DNA from: Hungateiclostridiaceae bacterium UBA3922
GTDB taxonomy: Bacteria > Bacillota > Clostridia > Acetivibrionales > DTU013
Reading direction: 5' to 3'
Length of the DNA stretch: 21,980 bases
Assembly (NCBI GenBank): GCA_002386045.1
Contig: DGEQ01000139.1
Coordinates: forward strand, 2,449-24,428
Shown: positions 7,815-14,692 of the stretch, piece after piece
Layout: every line of letters begins with the position of its first letter
How positions within the stretch are numbered: position 1 is the stretch's first letter
The notes under the pieces: model-generated
What the model saw: the letters and a program-made list of their open reading frames with translations, nothing else
What the model was told of the DNA's origin: nothing
Database searches by the model: none
Position numbers and translations under genes: made by a program

Positions 7815-8345
7815 TCAGACTTCTTCGATTTTTTCAGCACCGGCCTGTTCAGCCGGTCTTCCGGGCTCCATACTGCCTCTCATCTGGAATCCCCTGAAAC
7901 CATGTTGTCTCAGGACCTCGTACAATACTATTGCAACGGAGTTCGACAGATTAAGAGACCGAATCCCCGGTCTCATAGGTATCCTGATGCAATATTCCCT
8001 GTTGGCCTCAAGCAGGCTCTCCGGCAAGCCTGCCGTTTCTTTGCCGAACACGAGGAAGCAGTCCTCCGGGTAGTCGACCTCTGTATACGCCCTAGGCGCC
8101 CTGGTCGATGTATAGTAAAAAACATGGTCCGGGTATTTCCGCCTCAGTTCCTCGAAGCTGTCGCTGACGCTGACCAGTACCTTGTCCCAGTAGTCAAGGC
8201 CGGCCCTTTTGAGATGGCGGTCATCGATCGAAAAACCCAGGGGCTTCACCAGGTGCAGCCCTGCCCCGGTAGCCGCGCACGTCCTTGCGATATTCCCGGT
8301 ATTCTGGGGTATCTCAGGTTCAACAAGCACTATATGTACAGGCAA
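7815..8345 (-). CDS. trmL: tRNA (cytidine(34)-2'-O)-methyltransferase, SPOUT family
   Basis: Methylates the ribose of the wobble nucleotide in certain leucine tRNAs using S-adenosylmethionine. The 176 residues contain the three SPOUT motifs: EPEIPQNTGNIART near the N-terminus, LVFGKETAGLP around residue 100, and IPMRPGIRSLNLSNSVAIVL (the knot) around residues 125-145. A short charged tail of about 20 residues follows the knot and is not typical. The start is a TTG at 8345, the only start that keeps the conserved N-terminus. GGGATG about 6 bases upstream is a weak ribosome site. The TTG lies in AAGTTG (8341-8346 region), complementary to CAACTT about 20 bases upstream, so the initiation codon may be folded. 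It probably heads an operon with the M20 peptidase. Confidence 0.92.
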   Translation of the reverse strand: MPVHIVLVEPEIPQNTGNIARTCAATGAGLHLVKPLGFSIDDRHLKRAGLDYWDKVLVSVSDSFEELRRKYPDHVFYYTSTRAPRAYTEVDYPEDCFLVFGKETAGLPESLLEANREYCIRIPMRPGIRSLNLSNSVAIVLYEVLRQHGFRGFQMRGSMEPGRPAEQAGAEKIEEV

Positions 8346-8457
8346 CTTTTACATCCCAGCTTTCATAGAAGTTGTATTTCATCCCGGTCATGAAGCCGCA
8401 TGGAAAGCCGATCCGCGGAAAAGTCCCGCAAGCAGGTGTGTACACCTTCCGTGTCAT
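8320..8457 (-). CDS. Possible 45-residue leader ORF overlapping trmL
   Basis: An ATG at 8457 opens 45 codons ending at TGA (8322-8320), overlapping the first 26 bases of trmL in another frame. The peptide is cysteine- and aromatic-rich, with a segment reading MKYNFYESWDVKV. There is no good ribosome binding site, and I recognise no family. It could be a leader peptide or chance, given that the region also looks structured as RNA. Listed because it is otherwise invisible. Confidence 0.2.
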   Translation of the reverse strand: MTRKVYTPACGTFPRIGFPCGFMTGMKYNFYESWDVKVACTYSAC

Positions 8458-8464
8458 AGACCGG
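8384..8464. other. Nested inverted repeats (candidate structured RNA or operator)
   Basis: An outer imperfect 10-bp inverted repeat joins CCGGTCATGA (8384-8393) to TCAT-a-GACCGG (8454-8464) with one bulged base. Inside it are GCGG/CCGC (8415-8418 with 8426-8429) and the near-perfect palindrome AGGTGT-GT-ACACCT (8434-8447). Together they could form a small multibranched RNA in the trmL leader. The AGGTGT palindrome alone could be a protein-binding site. I do not recognise a known riboswitch class. Confidence 0.4.
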
Positions 8465-8474
8465 CCATTATTTA

Positions 8475-8513
8475 ATGATACCACAAATATAGCACATTTA
8501 ATAACCTATTCAA
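8475..8513 (-). promoter_or_regulatory. Putative promoter of trmL
   Basis: On the - strand, TTGAAT (8513-8508), 16 bases, then TATATT (8491-8486). A second overlapping -10, TGG-TATCAT (8483-8475), is of the extended type but has a poor -35. Either would give a leader of about 120-140 bases before trmL that includes the nested inverted repeats. Confidence 0.45.
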
Positions 8514-8566
8514 ACCACCGGCGCAGGTAAGCCATGTCGCGTTTTGTAATATACTGCCTGTAATTC

Positions 8567-8595
8567 TTGACATGGTTTTCCCATGCTGATATAAT
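8567..8595 (+). promoter_or_regulatory. Full-consensus sigma-A promoter of gdhA
   Basis: TTGACA at 8567-8572, a spacer of exactly 17, and TATAAT at 8590-8595, preceded by TG one base upstream (8587-8588, extended -10). All twelve hexamer bases match the consensus. It points to glutamate dehydrogenase and predicts a start of transcription near 8602 and a leader of about 165 bases. Confidence 0.82.
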
Positions 8596-8683
8596 TCAAC
8601 CAACAAACAAAGGACAGAAGTATCTCATCCGGAACTGGTGCGCCGCTGCGCATCGATTCAAAAAGAGAACAATGCCCGTCATC

Positions 8684-8717
8684 AAAACACAGTTCATTAA
8701 AAATGTATCTGTGTTTT
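8684..8717 (+). promoter_or_regulatory. Inverted repeat in the gdhA leader
   Basis: AAAACACAG (8684-8692) and CTGTGTTTT (8709-8717) form a perfect 9-bp stem with a 16-base loop, followed by TTATATGATATTTT. It could be an operator or a leader hairpin. A weak second promoter (TTAAAA 8697-8702, 17 bases, TATGAT 8720-8725) overlaps it. A further small stem, ACTTGAT/ATTAAGT, lies just before the ribosome site. Confidence 0.4.
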
Positions 8718-8767
8718 TATATGATATTTTCGAACTTGATACTCGATTAAGTGTGAGGAGGTCAATT

Positions 8768-10054
8768 ATGAGCAACACATCCTACAATCCCTATCTGACG
8801 GCCCAGGCCCAATTCGATAATGTTGCCAGACTGCTCGGATTGGACGAAGCCACAAGGGAACTCCTCCGTCAGCCTATGCGCGAATACCACTTCACCATCC
8901 CTGTACGCATGGATGACGGCACGGTCAGGATATTCAAGGGGTTCCGCATACAGCACAACGATGCCAGGGGCCCTGCCAAAGGCGGCATCAGGTTCCATCC
9001 CAACGAGACCGTAGATACCATCCGCGCCCTCTCCATGTGGATGACATGGAAATGCGCGGTCGTCGATATCCCGCTTGGCGGCGGCAAAGGCGGAATAATC
9101 TGTGATCCCAGGACCATGTCGGAACGCGAGCAGGAGCAGTTGTGCCGCGGCTATGTCCGCCAGCTGGCTCGCAACATGGGGCCAAACCTCGACGTGCCGG
9201 CGCCTGACGTCATGTCGAATGCAAAGCACATGCTCTGGATGCTGGACGAGTATGAGACCATCAGCGGCGGAAGATTCCCCGGGACCATCACGGGCAAGCC
9301 AGTCGGTATGGGAGGGTCCCTCGGCAGGACTGAAGCGACGGGGTTCGGCGTCATCTACGTCCTCCGCGAGGCGCTCAAAAAACTTGACATCAGGCCGGAA
9401 AACACTACGGCAAGCATCCAGGGATTCGGCAACGTCGCCCAGTATGCAGCGAAGATGTACACACAGCTCGGCGGCAGGATCATAGCCATCTCATGTTGGG
9501 ACAACACCGACAGGAAGGCATATACATACCGCAGGACAGGCGGTATAGATGTCGAAGAGCTCGTATCGATCACGGACGCTTTCGGATCCATAAACAAGGA
9601 CAAGGCAAGGGAACTTGGCTACGAGGTCCTGGACGGCGAAGCATGGATCGAACAGGACGTGGACATCCTCATCCCGGCGGCGCTCGAAAACCAGATCACT
9701 GCCAAAAACGTGGGCAAAATAAGCAAACAGGTGAAGATAATCGCAGAAGCTGCCAACGGGCCGACGACGACCGATGCCGACAAGGTCATAAACGAACGCG
9801 GCATATTCCTGATACCCGACTTCCTTGCAAATGCCGGCGGAGTGACATGCAGTTATTTCGAACAGGTCCAGTGCAACATGAACTACTTCTGGGACAAGGA
9901 CGAAGTCCTTTCGAAGCTCGACAGGGTAATGACTTCTGCTTTCCACGCAGTATATGACGTATCCGCCGCAAGGAAGCTCAACATGCGCGACGCAGCATAT
10001 GTCATCGCGATAGAACGCGTGGCCAAAGCAGTAAAGAGCCGCGGCTGGGCATGA
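8768..10054 (+). CDS. gdhA: Glutamate dehydrogenase (Glu/Leu/Phe/Val dehydrogenase family)
   Basis: Interconverts glutamate with 2-oxoglutarate and ammonium. At 428 residues it has the length of the hexameric clostridial/archaeal type. Catalytic residues are all present with the spacing of the Clostridium symbiosum enzyme: K71 (GPAKGGIRFHP), K95 (TWKCAVVD), K107 (PLGGGKGGI) and D147 (PAPDVMS). The cofactor motif is GFGNVA at residues 219-224. The ATG at 8768 is preceded by AGGAGG five to six bases upstream, so the long in-frame extension back to 8567 is leader, not protein. Transcription is probably from the consensus promoter at 8567-8595. A small exported-protein gene follows by 99 bases on the same strand. 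Family members can use other amino acids, but the lysine pattern and length fit glutamate best. Confidence 0.94.
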   Translation: MSNTSYNPYLTAQAQFDNVARLLGLDEATRELLRQPMREYHFTIPVRMDDGTVRIFKGFRIQHNDARGPAKGGIRFHPNETVDTIRALSMWMTWKCAVVDIPLGGGKGGIICDPRTMSEREQEQLCRGYVRQLARNMGPNLDVPAPDVMSNAKHMLWMLDEYETISGGRFPGTITGKPVGMGGSLGRTEATGFGVIYVLREALKKLDIRPENTTASIQGFGNVAQYAAKMYTQLGGRIIAISCWDNTDRKAYTYRRTGGIDVEELVSITDAFGSINKDKARELGYEVLDGEAWIEQDVDILIPAALENQITAKNVGKISKQVKIIAEAANGPTTTDADKVINERGIFLIPDFLANAGGVTCSYFEQVQCNMNYFWDKDEVLSKLDRVMTSAFHAVYDVSAARKLNMRDAAYVIAIERVAKAVKSRGWA

Positions 10055-10153
10055 CATGCGAAAATTTCCTTTTGCCGCAGACGACATAAATGTGCGCTCC
10101 TTCGCAAAAAATAAGCACAGTCTGACATGATCAACTGCAGGGAGTGATGCACA

Positions 10154-10633
10154 GTGAACGGTAAAAGGACAGCAATCGTTATCATTATTGCCGGGGCAAT
10201 GGCTTTGGCCGGGACCGTATCTCTTGCCGAAAAAGGTCCTGCGCCCCAGGCTCCCGCCCCGTTATCGGATAAGGCACCGGTGTCCCCGGTGACCAGGGAG
10301 CAGATAAGGGAGCGTATAAATGATGCCCTTGACAAGCTCGTCAGCGACAAGGTCATCACGAAGGAGCAGAAAGATGCCGTACTCGAGGCAATGGACAAAA
10401 GGCGGCAGTGCGTCGGGAAAGACACCAGGAAAGGTATCGGCAAAGACATCGGCAGAGAGAAAGACGGAAAGCCAGGCAAAAAGCACTTCAGATGCAAAAG
10501 GAAAGATGTGCTTGAAGGCCTGGTCAAAGAAGGCATGATCACCGAAGAACAGGCCGATGCCATTCGGAAGGCACTAAGATCCGTATTCGAAGAAATGAAA
10601 AAAGACATGAAAAAACCGGAACAGCCCCGGTAA
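10154..10633 (+). CDS. Exported small helical protein with two similar repeats
   Basis: A 159-residue protein of unknown function. The GTG start at 10154 follows GGGAGTG at about 8-10 bases. Residues 1-25 form a signal peptide (basic start, hydrophobic IVIIIAGAMALAG, cleavage probably after SLA). An Ala/Pro-rich linker runs to about residue 45. Two related helical units follow: KLVSDKVITKEQKDAVLEAM around 61-80 and LVKEGMITEEQADAIRKAL around 123-141. A Lys/Arg/Gly-rich stretch lies between them, with single cysteines at 86 and 114. The pattern recalls the DUF2680-like small secreted proteins of Clostridia, but I cannot confirm that. It is downstream of gdhA and shares the terminator at 10657-10693. 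Confidence 0.7.
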   Translation: MNGKRTAIVIIIAGAMALAGTVSLAEKGPAPQAPAPLSDKAPVSPVTREQIRERINDALDKLVSDKVITKEQKDAVLEAMDKRRQCVGKDTRKGIGKDIGREKDGKPGKKHFRCKRKDVLEGLVKEGMITEEQADAIRKALRSVFEEMKKDMKKPEQPR

Positions 10634-10656
10634 GAGCTCCGGGAAAAACTCCGGGA

Positions 10657-10693
10657 ATAAAACTCCGGACCACTTCAGGGTCCGGAGTTTTAT
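10657..10693. terminator. Strong bidirectional terminator
   Basis: A 15-bp perfect stem: ATAAAACTCCGGACC (10657-10671) with GGTCCGGAGTTTTAT (10679-10693), loop of 7. T runs are present on both strands. It sits between the convergent small-protein gene (+) and the GH8 gene (-), so it can end both transcripts. The preceding sequence repeats ACTCCGGG twice. Confidence 0.88.
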
Positions 10694-10732
10694 GATATCT
10701 GCATCAAATCCCTAATGTCAGTAAAATCGGCG

Positions 10733-11872
10733 TCACATCCATATCCTGTAGTTGCCGCTCAAGGCAAGCATGGCAAATAAATACAGGCAGTTGTCATAAT
10801 AGCGCCTGACACCGGTCCGGACAGGAGTATTCCACAGGTATTCGACACATTTTCGCCTGTTCTCGGTATCGTTTGCTGCCAGCGAGGCCATCGCATTGGT
10901 CGCCACCAGCCCGACAGGATGCAATGCCTTTTCCGGAAGCGGTGTACCGTCGATGGCATACATGCGGAAATCGGCATCTGCACCCATCGGCGCAAAAAAC
11001 GCCTGGATTTTGTCGGCCAGGGTCCTCTGCCATTCATCCTTTCCGAACCATTCATAGTCCAGGCCGATATTGGCCGCGACCCGGTACGAATCACTGTAAA
11101 AGTGGTGATGGCCATATCCCCACGGCGCCCTGTGAGGCCTTCCGTCAAATTCAGAATACTCCGGCGCAAGCCCGGTCACAGGATGGCATGCCTTCCTGAG
11201 GAAACGCCTGCTGGCATCGGCCGCCTCCTTCCAGAACTCGCTGTCCTCCGGGTTCCCCATTAACGCAAACAGTTCATAGAAATGGGGCAGGTGATACGAC
11301 GGGTCCGTATAAGGACTTTCAGGAATGAACTTGATAAGCTTGAGGTTCGGATCCCACATCGGATCCCCGATGCCGTCCTCTCCCTTATGGACGACTTCTC
11401 TCAGGATGTTCCTGGCCTGCCTGCTGTAGTCGAACGGTTCCGGCCCGTCTCCCCAGCGTTTCGACGCAAAAAGCAGGGCCATGGCGAAGTATTCCTCACC
11501 GTCCGGAGCAGGCCCCTGGGCTCTCCTGGTCCCGTCCGGGTTCAGCGACCATGCAAAATACCCTTTATACTTGCCGGAACGATGGAGCATGTATGTATAT
11601 GTCCACTTCCAGATCCGGTCGAACTCTTCCTTTTTGTCCATCTGCACACACATCATCATGCCGTATGACATGCCTTCAGTACGCACATCGTTGTTGCCCG
11701 TATCCAGGATGTATCCCATGTCATCGTCGACAGGCCAGTAGATCCTGGTGTTCTCGTCCCCGTAGAACAGCTTGTTCCACGTGTCCTCCACCCTCCTTTG
11801 GATCTCTTCCTCGTCGTACCCGTACTCCCTGAATACGTTCCTGTACTTTCCCGTGTAGAATGCTCCTGTCAT
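10733..11872 (-). CDS. Reducing-end xylose-releasing exo-oligoxylanase, GH8 family
   Basis: Intracellular enzyme that removes the reducing-end xylose from xylo-oligosaccharides of three or more units. From memory the 379-residue protein aligns along its whole length with the Bacillus halodurans enzyme known as Rex, down to the shared LYLFAMLALSGNYRIW-type C-terminus. The proton donor E66 (VRTEGMSYG) and base D261 (YSDSYRVAANIG) are present, as is H318 (LHPVGL), which matches the residue linked to reducing-end selectivity. There is no signal peptide. The ATG at 11872 is chosen because AGGAGG lies 9 bases upstream and MTGAFYT is the family's N-terminus; in-frame codons up to 11977 run into cheX. 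It follows cheX by 79 bases on the same strand. It is a different protein from the redox repressor also called Rex. Confidence 0.93.
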   Translation of the reverse strand: MTGAFYTGKYRNVFREYGYDEEEIQRRVEDTWNKLFYGDENTRIYWPVDDDMGYILDTGNNDVRTEGMSYGMMMCVQMDKKEEFDRIWKWTYTYMLHRSGKYKGYFAWSLNPDGTRRAQGPAPDGEEYFAMALLFASKRWGDGPEPFDYSRQARNILREVVHKGEDGIGDPMWDPNLKLIKFIPESPYTDPSYHLPHFYELFALMGNPEDSEFWKEAADASRRFLRKACHPVTGLAPEYSEFDGRPHRAPWGYGHHHFYSDSYRVAANIGLDYEWFGKDEWQRTLADKIQAFFAPMGADADFRMYAIDGTPLPEKALHPVGLVATNAMASLAANDTENRRKCVEYLWNTPVRTGVRRYYDNCLYLFAMLALSGNYRIWM

Positions 11873-11951
11873 TTGCTCTATCCTCCTATCAGCAAAAATG
11901 GCCCATGCCGAAGCCTCTGCTTCTTCATGAGCACGATTTGGACGCCAAACA

Positions 11952-12416
11952 CTAATCTTCCTCGGTGGATATATCAAGTTCGACCGTATCGTCGCCGACC
12001 AGCAGCGGGATGCAAATGGTCGTCATCCTTCCCTTGGTGATCTGCAGGTTCTCGCCCATCACCAGCGTCGGAGGTGTGATGTCTATTTGTATGCCCTTGT
12101 TATAAAGCAGCATCGCCGCATTTCCCATGATCATGTTGGCAAGTTCGGCAATGGCGCTTTTGGACATATCATCAAGTTCCGTAACGGGCATGCCCATCAT
12201 CATGTTGGAAGCCAGCCTCATCGCGAATTCCTTGCGCATGGAAAAATTGGCCTGTCCGCGGATCTTGCCCGTCAGGCCTACCATTATCACGATGTCTTCG
12301 CTTCTGTATGGGGAGGTTTTGAGATAAACCTTGCCTAATTTCGCTTCCATCGAAGCTATCTGTTTGAATACAGTCTGACTTGCTTCGATAAACGGGTTGA
12401 TGTACTCTACTTTCAT
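11952..12416 (-). CDS. cheX: CheX-like CheY-phosphate phosphatase
   Basis: A 154-residue CheC/CheX-family protein. CheX removes phosphate from CheY and so helps end or adapt the chemotaxis signal. The active-site helix is visible as E91-x-x-N94 in AIAELANMIMGNA. A matching first helix with ExxN is not obvious, in keeping with CheX rather than CheC. The ATG at 12416 has GAGGT 7 bases upstream. There are no other chemotaxis genes in the window, so this copy stands alone between spoVAE and the GH8 gene. The 195 bases upstream (12417-12611) hold no gene and no promoter that I can defend. Alternative roles in another response-regulator pathway cannot be excluded. Confidence 0.85.
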   Translation of the reverse strand: MKVEYINPFIEASQTVFKQIASMEAKLGKVYLKTSPYRSEDIVIMVGLTGKIRGQANFSMRKEFAMRLASNMMMGMPVTELDDMSKSAIAELANMIMGNAAMLLYNKGIQIDITPPTLVMGENLQITKGRMTTICIPLLVGDDTVELDISTEED

Positions 12417-12611
12417 TTATGGACCTCACATTACTGCTTTTTTTCGTACGGATGTAGGTATTATTCTATATGTGATGCCAAAATCCTTCCTTTCCGGACT
12501 TTTTTCGTTCTTCCCTGGCATTATTTTGCATGCTCTGAAGTATTTATAAAAGCCGTGTTGTTATATATATCACCGATCCGGGCAATGTAAACATCGGATC
12601 ATCAAATTTTA

Positions 12612-12983
12612 TCAGGTTTTCGCCCTGGGTTTTACCGCCAGTGCCGCCAGGAACGAGAAGAAAACTGCGGCAGCGATACCCGCGGCAGTAGCCCTGATGC
12701 CGCCTGTGAACGCGCCAAGCAGGCCATACTTATCCACATCCCTGAACGCACCTTTGGCAAGATTGTACCCGAAACCTGTCAACGGGATCGTGGCACCGGC
12801 ACCGCCCACCTCCACTATTTTTTCATACACGCCCAGCCCTGTCAGCACGACTCCGAGCGATACGAACAGGACCAGTATCCTTGCCGGCGTCAGCTTCGTC
12901 TTGTCGATGAGCACCTGTCCCACCGCGCAGATGAGTCCGCCTGCCACGAACGCATTTATATACTGGATGATCGTTTCCCGCAT
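12612..12983 (-). CDS. spoVAE: Stage V sporulation protein AE (SpoVAEb type)
   Basis: A 123-residue integral membrane protein, part of the SpoVA channel that moves calcium-dipicolinate into the forespore and out at germination. Hydrophobic segments alternate with the family motifs AFVAGGLICAVGQ near the N-terminus and TIPLTGFGYNLAKGA in the middle. It is clearly a paralogue of SpoVAC (VGGVICVIGQ and IVPITGFANS at matching places). The ATG at 12983 has AGGAGG 9 bases upstream and overlaps the spoVAD stop as TGATG, so the two are translationally coupled. In-frame codons up to 13034 are inside spoVAD. Tandem TGA TAA stops end the gene. It is the last gene of the spoVA run. Confidence 0.95.
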   Translation of the reverse strand: MRETIIQYINAFVAGGLICAVGQVLIDKTKLTPARILVLFVSLGVVLTGLGVYEKIVEVGGAGATIPLTGFGYNLAKGAFRDVDKYGLLGAFTGGIRATAAGIAAAVFFSFLAALAVKPRAKT

Positions 12984-14008
12984 CACTGAGTTCCTCCTTT
13001 TGAATTTTCGATCGCGACTGCGTGTGCGATGCATGGGATCGTCTCTCCCTGCTGGACACTCGTCGGGCTGAGCAGTGCTCCCGTGGGCACAAAAAGGATC
13101 CTTTCGAGCTTTCCTTTTTTCATCCTGTCATGCAGGTAACCGGCAAAGACCGTTGCAGCACATCCGCAGCCGCTTCCTCCCGCATGCACGTCCTGCTTCA
13201 TGTCATAGATCATTAGCCCGCAATCGTTCAGAAGACTGCCTATGTGTATGCCGTTCGAAGACAGGATGTCTTCGAGTATGTGCTTCCCGACCATGCCCAG
13301 GTCGCCTGTCACGACCATGTCGTAATAGTCATGGGGCAGGCCTGTATCCTGGAAATGGGCAAAGATGGTGTCAGCAGCGGCCGGCGCCATCGCGGCTCCC
13401 ATGTTGTTCTGGTCTTTTATGCCCATGTCCACTATCTTGCCGGTCGTGATCCTTGTGATGTACGGCCCGTCTCCTTCCGCCGACAGGATGATGCCGCCCG
13501 AGCCCGTTACAGTCCACTGCGCAGTGGGCGGCCTCTGTGATCCAAGCTCCAGCGGAAACCTGAATTGCTTTTCGGCGGAGCAGAAATGGCTCGACGTAAG
13601 GCAGGCCACGTTGAAGGCAAATCCTCCGTCTATCAGCATTGCCCCGATCTGCATGGCCTCTCCTATGGTCGAACATGCCCCGTATACCCCGAAAAAGGGC
13701 ACGTTGGACTCACGGATGCCGAAGTTGGCGGCAATGCACTGGTTCAGAAGGTCGCCTGCTATGACGAAGTCCAGCGCATCCATCGGCAGCGACGCCTTTG
13801 CGATGACCTTCGAGAGCACTTCCCTCATGAACTTGCTTTCTGCTTTCTCCCAGCTTTTTTCTCCCCAGAATTCGTCATCCACTGTCTGGTCGAAATAACC
13901 TGCGAGCGGCCCTTTCCCCTCCTTGGGTCCTACGATGGACGCCGTCGCGTTTATCGACGGAGGGTGCTGCATCTGGAAAGTCTGTCTTCCCGTTTTTTTC
14001 TCGATCAT
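12983..14008 (-). CDS. spoVAD: Stage V sporulation protein AD
   Basis: A 341-residue thiolase-fold protein that sits on the outer face of the inner spore membrane and binds dipicolinic acid (shown for Bacillus SpoVAD). It keeps the thiolase-like layout: VYGACSTIGEAM around residue 130, ACLTSSHFCSAEKQFRFPLE around 155-175, TGSGGIILS, and GSGCGCAATVFAGYL near the C-terminus. The ATG at 14008 has GGAG 8 bases upstream. It lies 21 bases after spoVAC, and its stop overlaps the spoVAE start by one base. Length is as in Bacillus. The identification is secure. Confidence 0.97.
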   Translation of the reverse strand: MIEKKTGRQTFQMQHPPSINATASIVGPKEGKGPLAGYFDQTVDDEFWGEKSWEKAESKFMREVLSKVIAKASLPMDALDFVIAGDLLNQCIAANFGIRESNVPFFGVYGACSTIGEAMQIGAMLIDGGFAFNVACLTSSHFCSAEKQFRFPLELGSQRPPTAQWTVTGSGGIILSAEGDGPYITRITTGKIVDMGIKDQNNMGAAMAPAAADTIFAHFQDTGLPHDYYDMVVTGDLGMVGKHILEDILSSNGIHIGSLLNDCGLMIYDMKQDVHAGGSGCGCAATVFAGYLHDRMKKGKLERILFVPTGALLSPTSVQQGETIPCIAHAVAIENSKGGTQ

Positions 14009-14029
14009 GCATCCTACTCCTTTGCATTT

Positions 14030-14476
14030 TCAGGATTTCAGCAGGAAACGGATGATCCCGACGATGATCGACACCGATATGCCGTATACCAGGACAGGTC
14101 CCGCTACCAGGAACATCCTTGCGCCTATCCCGAGAACGTATCCTTCGGATTTGTACTCAATGGCAGGCGACGCTATGGAATTCGCAAACCCCGTGATCGG
14201 CACTATCGAACCGGCACCTGCGAACCTGCCCAGGTCATCGTAAAGGTTCAGCGCTGTCAGCGTGACTCCAAGAAGTATCATCACTATTGACGTGACCGAG
14301 CCGGCAGTTTCCTGGTTGAGTCCCATGTTTTTGAAAGAATTCAGGAAAAACTGTCCTATCACGCAGATGACACCGCCGACCATGAATGCCCTCAGCGTGT
14401 TCCTCAGGGTCCTGGAATTCGGGGACACCTTGTCCACATACTTTCTGTACTCATCCCTGGTCATAACCTGCTGCAC
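14030..14476 (-). CDS. spoVAC: Stage V sporulation protein AC
   Basis: A membrane protein of about 148 residues. In Bacillus it is a mechanosensitive component of the SpoVA dipicolinate channel. It has family motifs FMVGGVICVIGQFF near the N-terminus, a second hydrophobic pair, and IVPITGFANSIASPA. There are two possible starts. A GTG at 14476 has GGGGGAG 7 bases upstream. An ATG at 14464 overlaps the stop of the small gene before it as ATGA. I give the GTG because of its ribosome site; the ATG would shorten the protein by four residues. It is the second gene of the run starting with the 56-residue membrane protein. Confidence 0.95.
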   Translation of the reverse strand: MQQVMTRDEYRKYVDKVSPNSRTLRNTLRAFMVGGVICVIGQFFLNSFKNMGLNQETAGSVTSIVMILLGVTLTALNLYDDLGRFAGAGSIVPITGFANSIASPAIEYKSEGYVLGIGARMFLVAGPVLVYGISVSIIVGIIRFLLKS

Positions 14477-14631
14477 GGGCTGTCTCCCCCTTCAGCCATT
14501 TTCATTACGAAGACCCCGTTCGACGGGATCCTGCTGCTCCTGGCCGAGATCATGAACCAGATCACGGCTGCCAGGATCAGCATGAAAACGATCGCGAAAA
14601 GCAACTTGTACCTGTTCAGAATGACAAGCAT
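14461..14631 (-). CDS. Small one-TM membrane protein preceding spoVAC
   Basis: A 56-residue ORF with a strong ribosome site (GGAG, 8 bases before the ATG at 14631). It encodes one hydrophobic helix, about residues 10-29 (LLFAIVFMLILAAVIWF core), preceded by basic RYK and followed by ARSSR. A short polar tail has a cysteine at 53. By the positive-inside rule its orientation is ambiguous. Its TGA overlaps the ATG at 14464 of spoVAC as ATGA, so it is translationally linked to the SpoVA channel genes. It lies behind the sigma-G-like promoter at 14664-14692. In Bacillus spoVAA and spoVAB occupy this position, but this ORF is far too short to be either. I do not recognise a family. The coding call rests on the ribosome site, coupling and TM pattern. 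Confidence 0.65.
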   Translation of the reverse strand: MLVILNRYKLLFAIVFMLILAAVIWFMISARSSRIPSNGVFVMKMAEGGDSPCSRL

Positions 14632-14663
14632 GAAAAACACTCCGATTGTCCGATTTTTATTTT

Positions 14664-14692
14664 TATTATTGGAACATTCGAAAAAAGTATGC
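14664..14692 (-). promoter_or_regulatory. Putative sigma-G (forespore) promoter of the spoVA run
   Basis: On the - strand, GCATA (14692-14688), 16 bases, then CAATAATA (14671-14664). This resembles the sigma-G/sigma-F pattern of GCATA and CATnnTA-type boxes with a one-base deviation in the -10. It lies in the 127-base gap between sigF and the small gene before spoVAC. SpoVA transcription depends on sigma-G in Bacillus, so the position is as expected. Confidence 0.5.

Noticed and set aside
8567..8767. N-terminal extension of glutamate dehydrogenase back to 8567
   Set aside because: A strong AGGAGG sits right before the ATG at 8768, the family starts there, and the upstream stretch holds the promoter and leader.
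10055..10153. Terminator between gdhA and the small exported-protein gene
   Set aside because: TGCGAA and TTCGCA are too far apart (about 40 bases) to make a convincing terminator, so the two genes may be cotranscribed.
12417..12611. Sigma-D or sigma-A promoter for cheX, and the GATCCG/CGGATC repeat after spoVAE
   Set aside because: No pair of boxes had good spacing, and the repeat has a 14-base loop and no T run.
12833..13092. Extra frames around the spoVAD/spoVAE junction
   Set aside because: They overlap two secure spoVA genes in other frames, with no ribosome sites.
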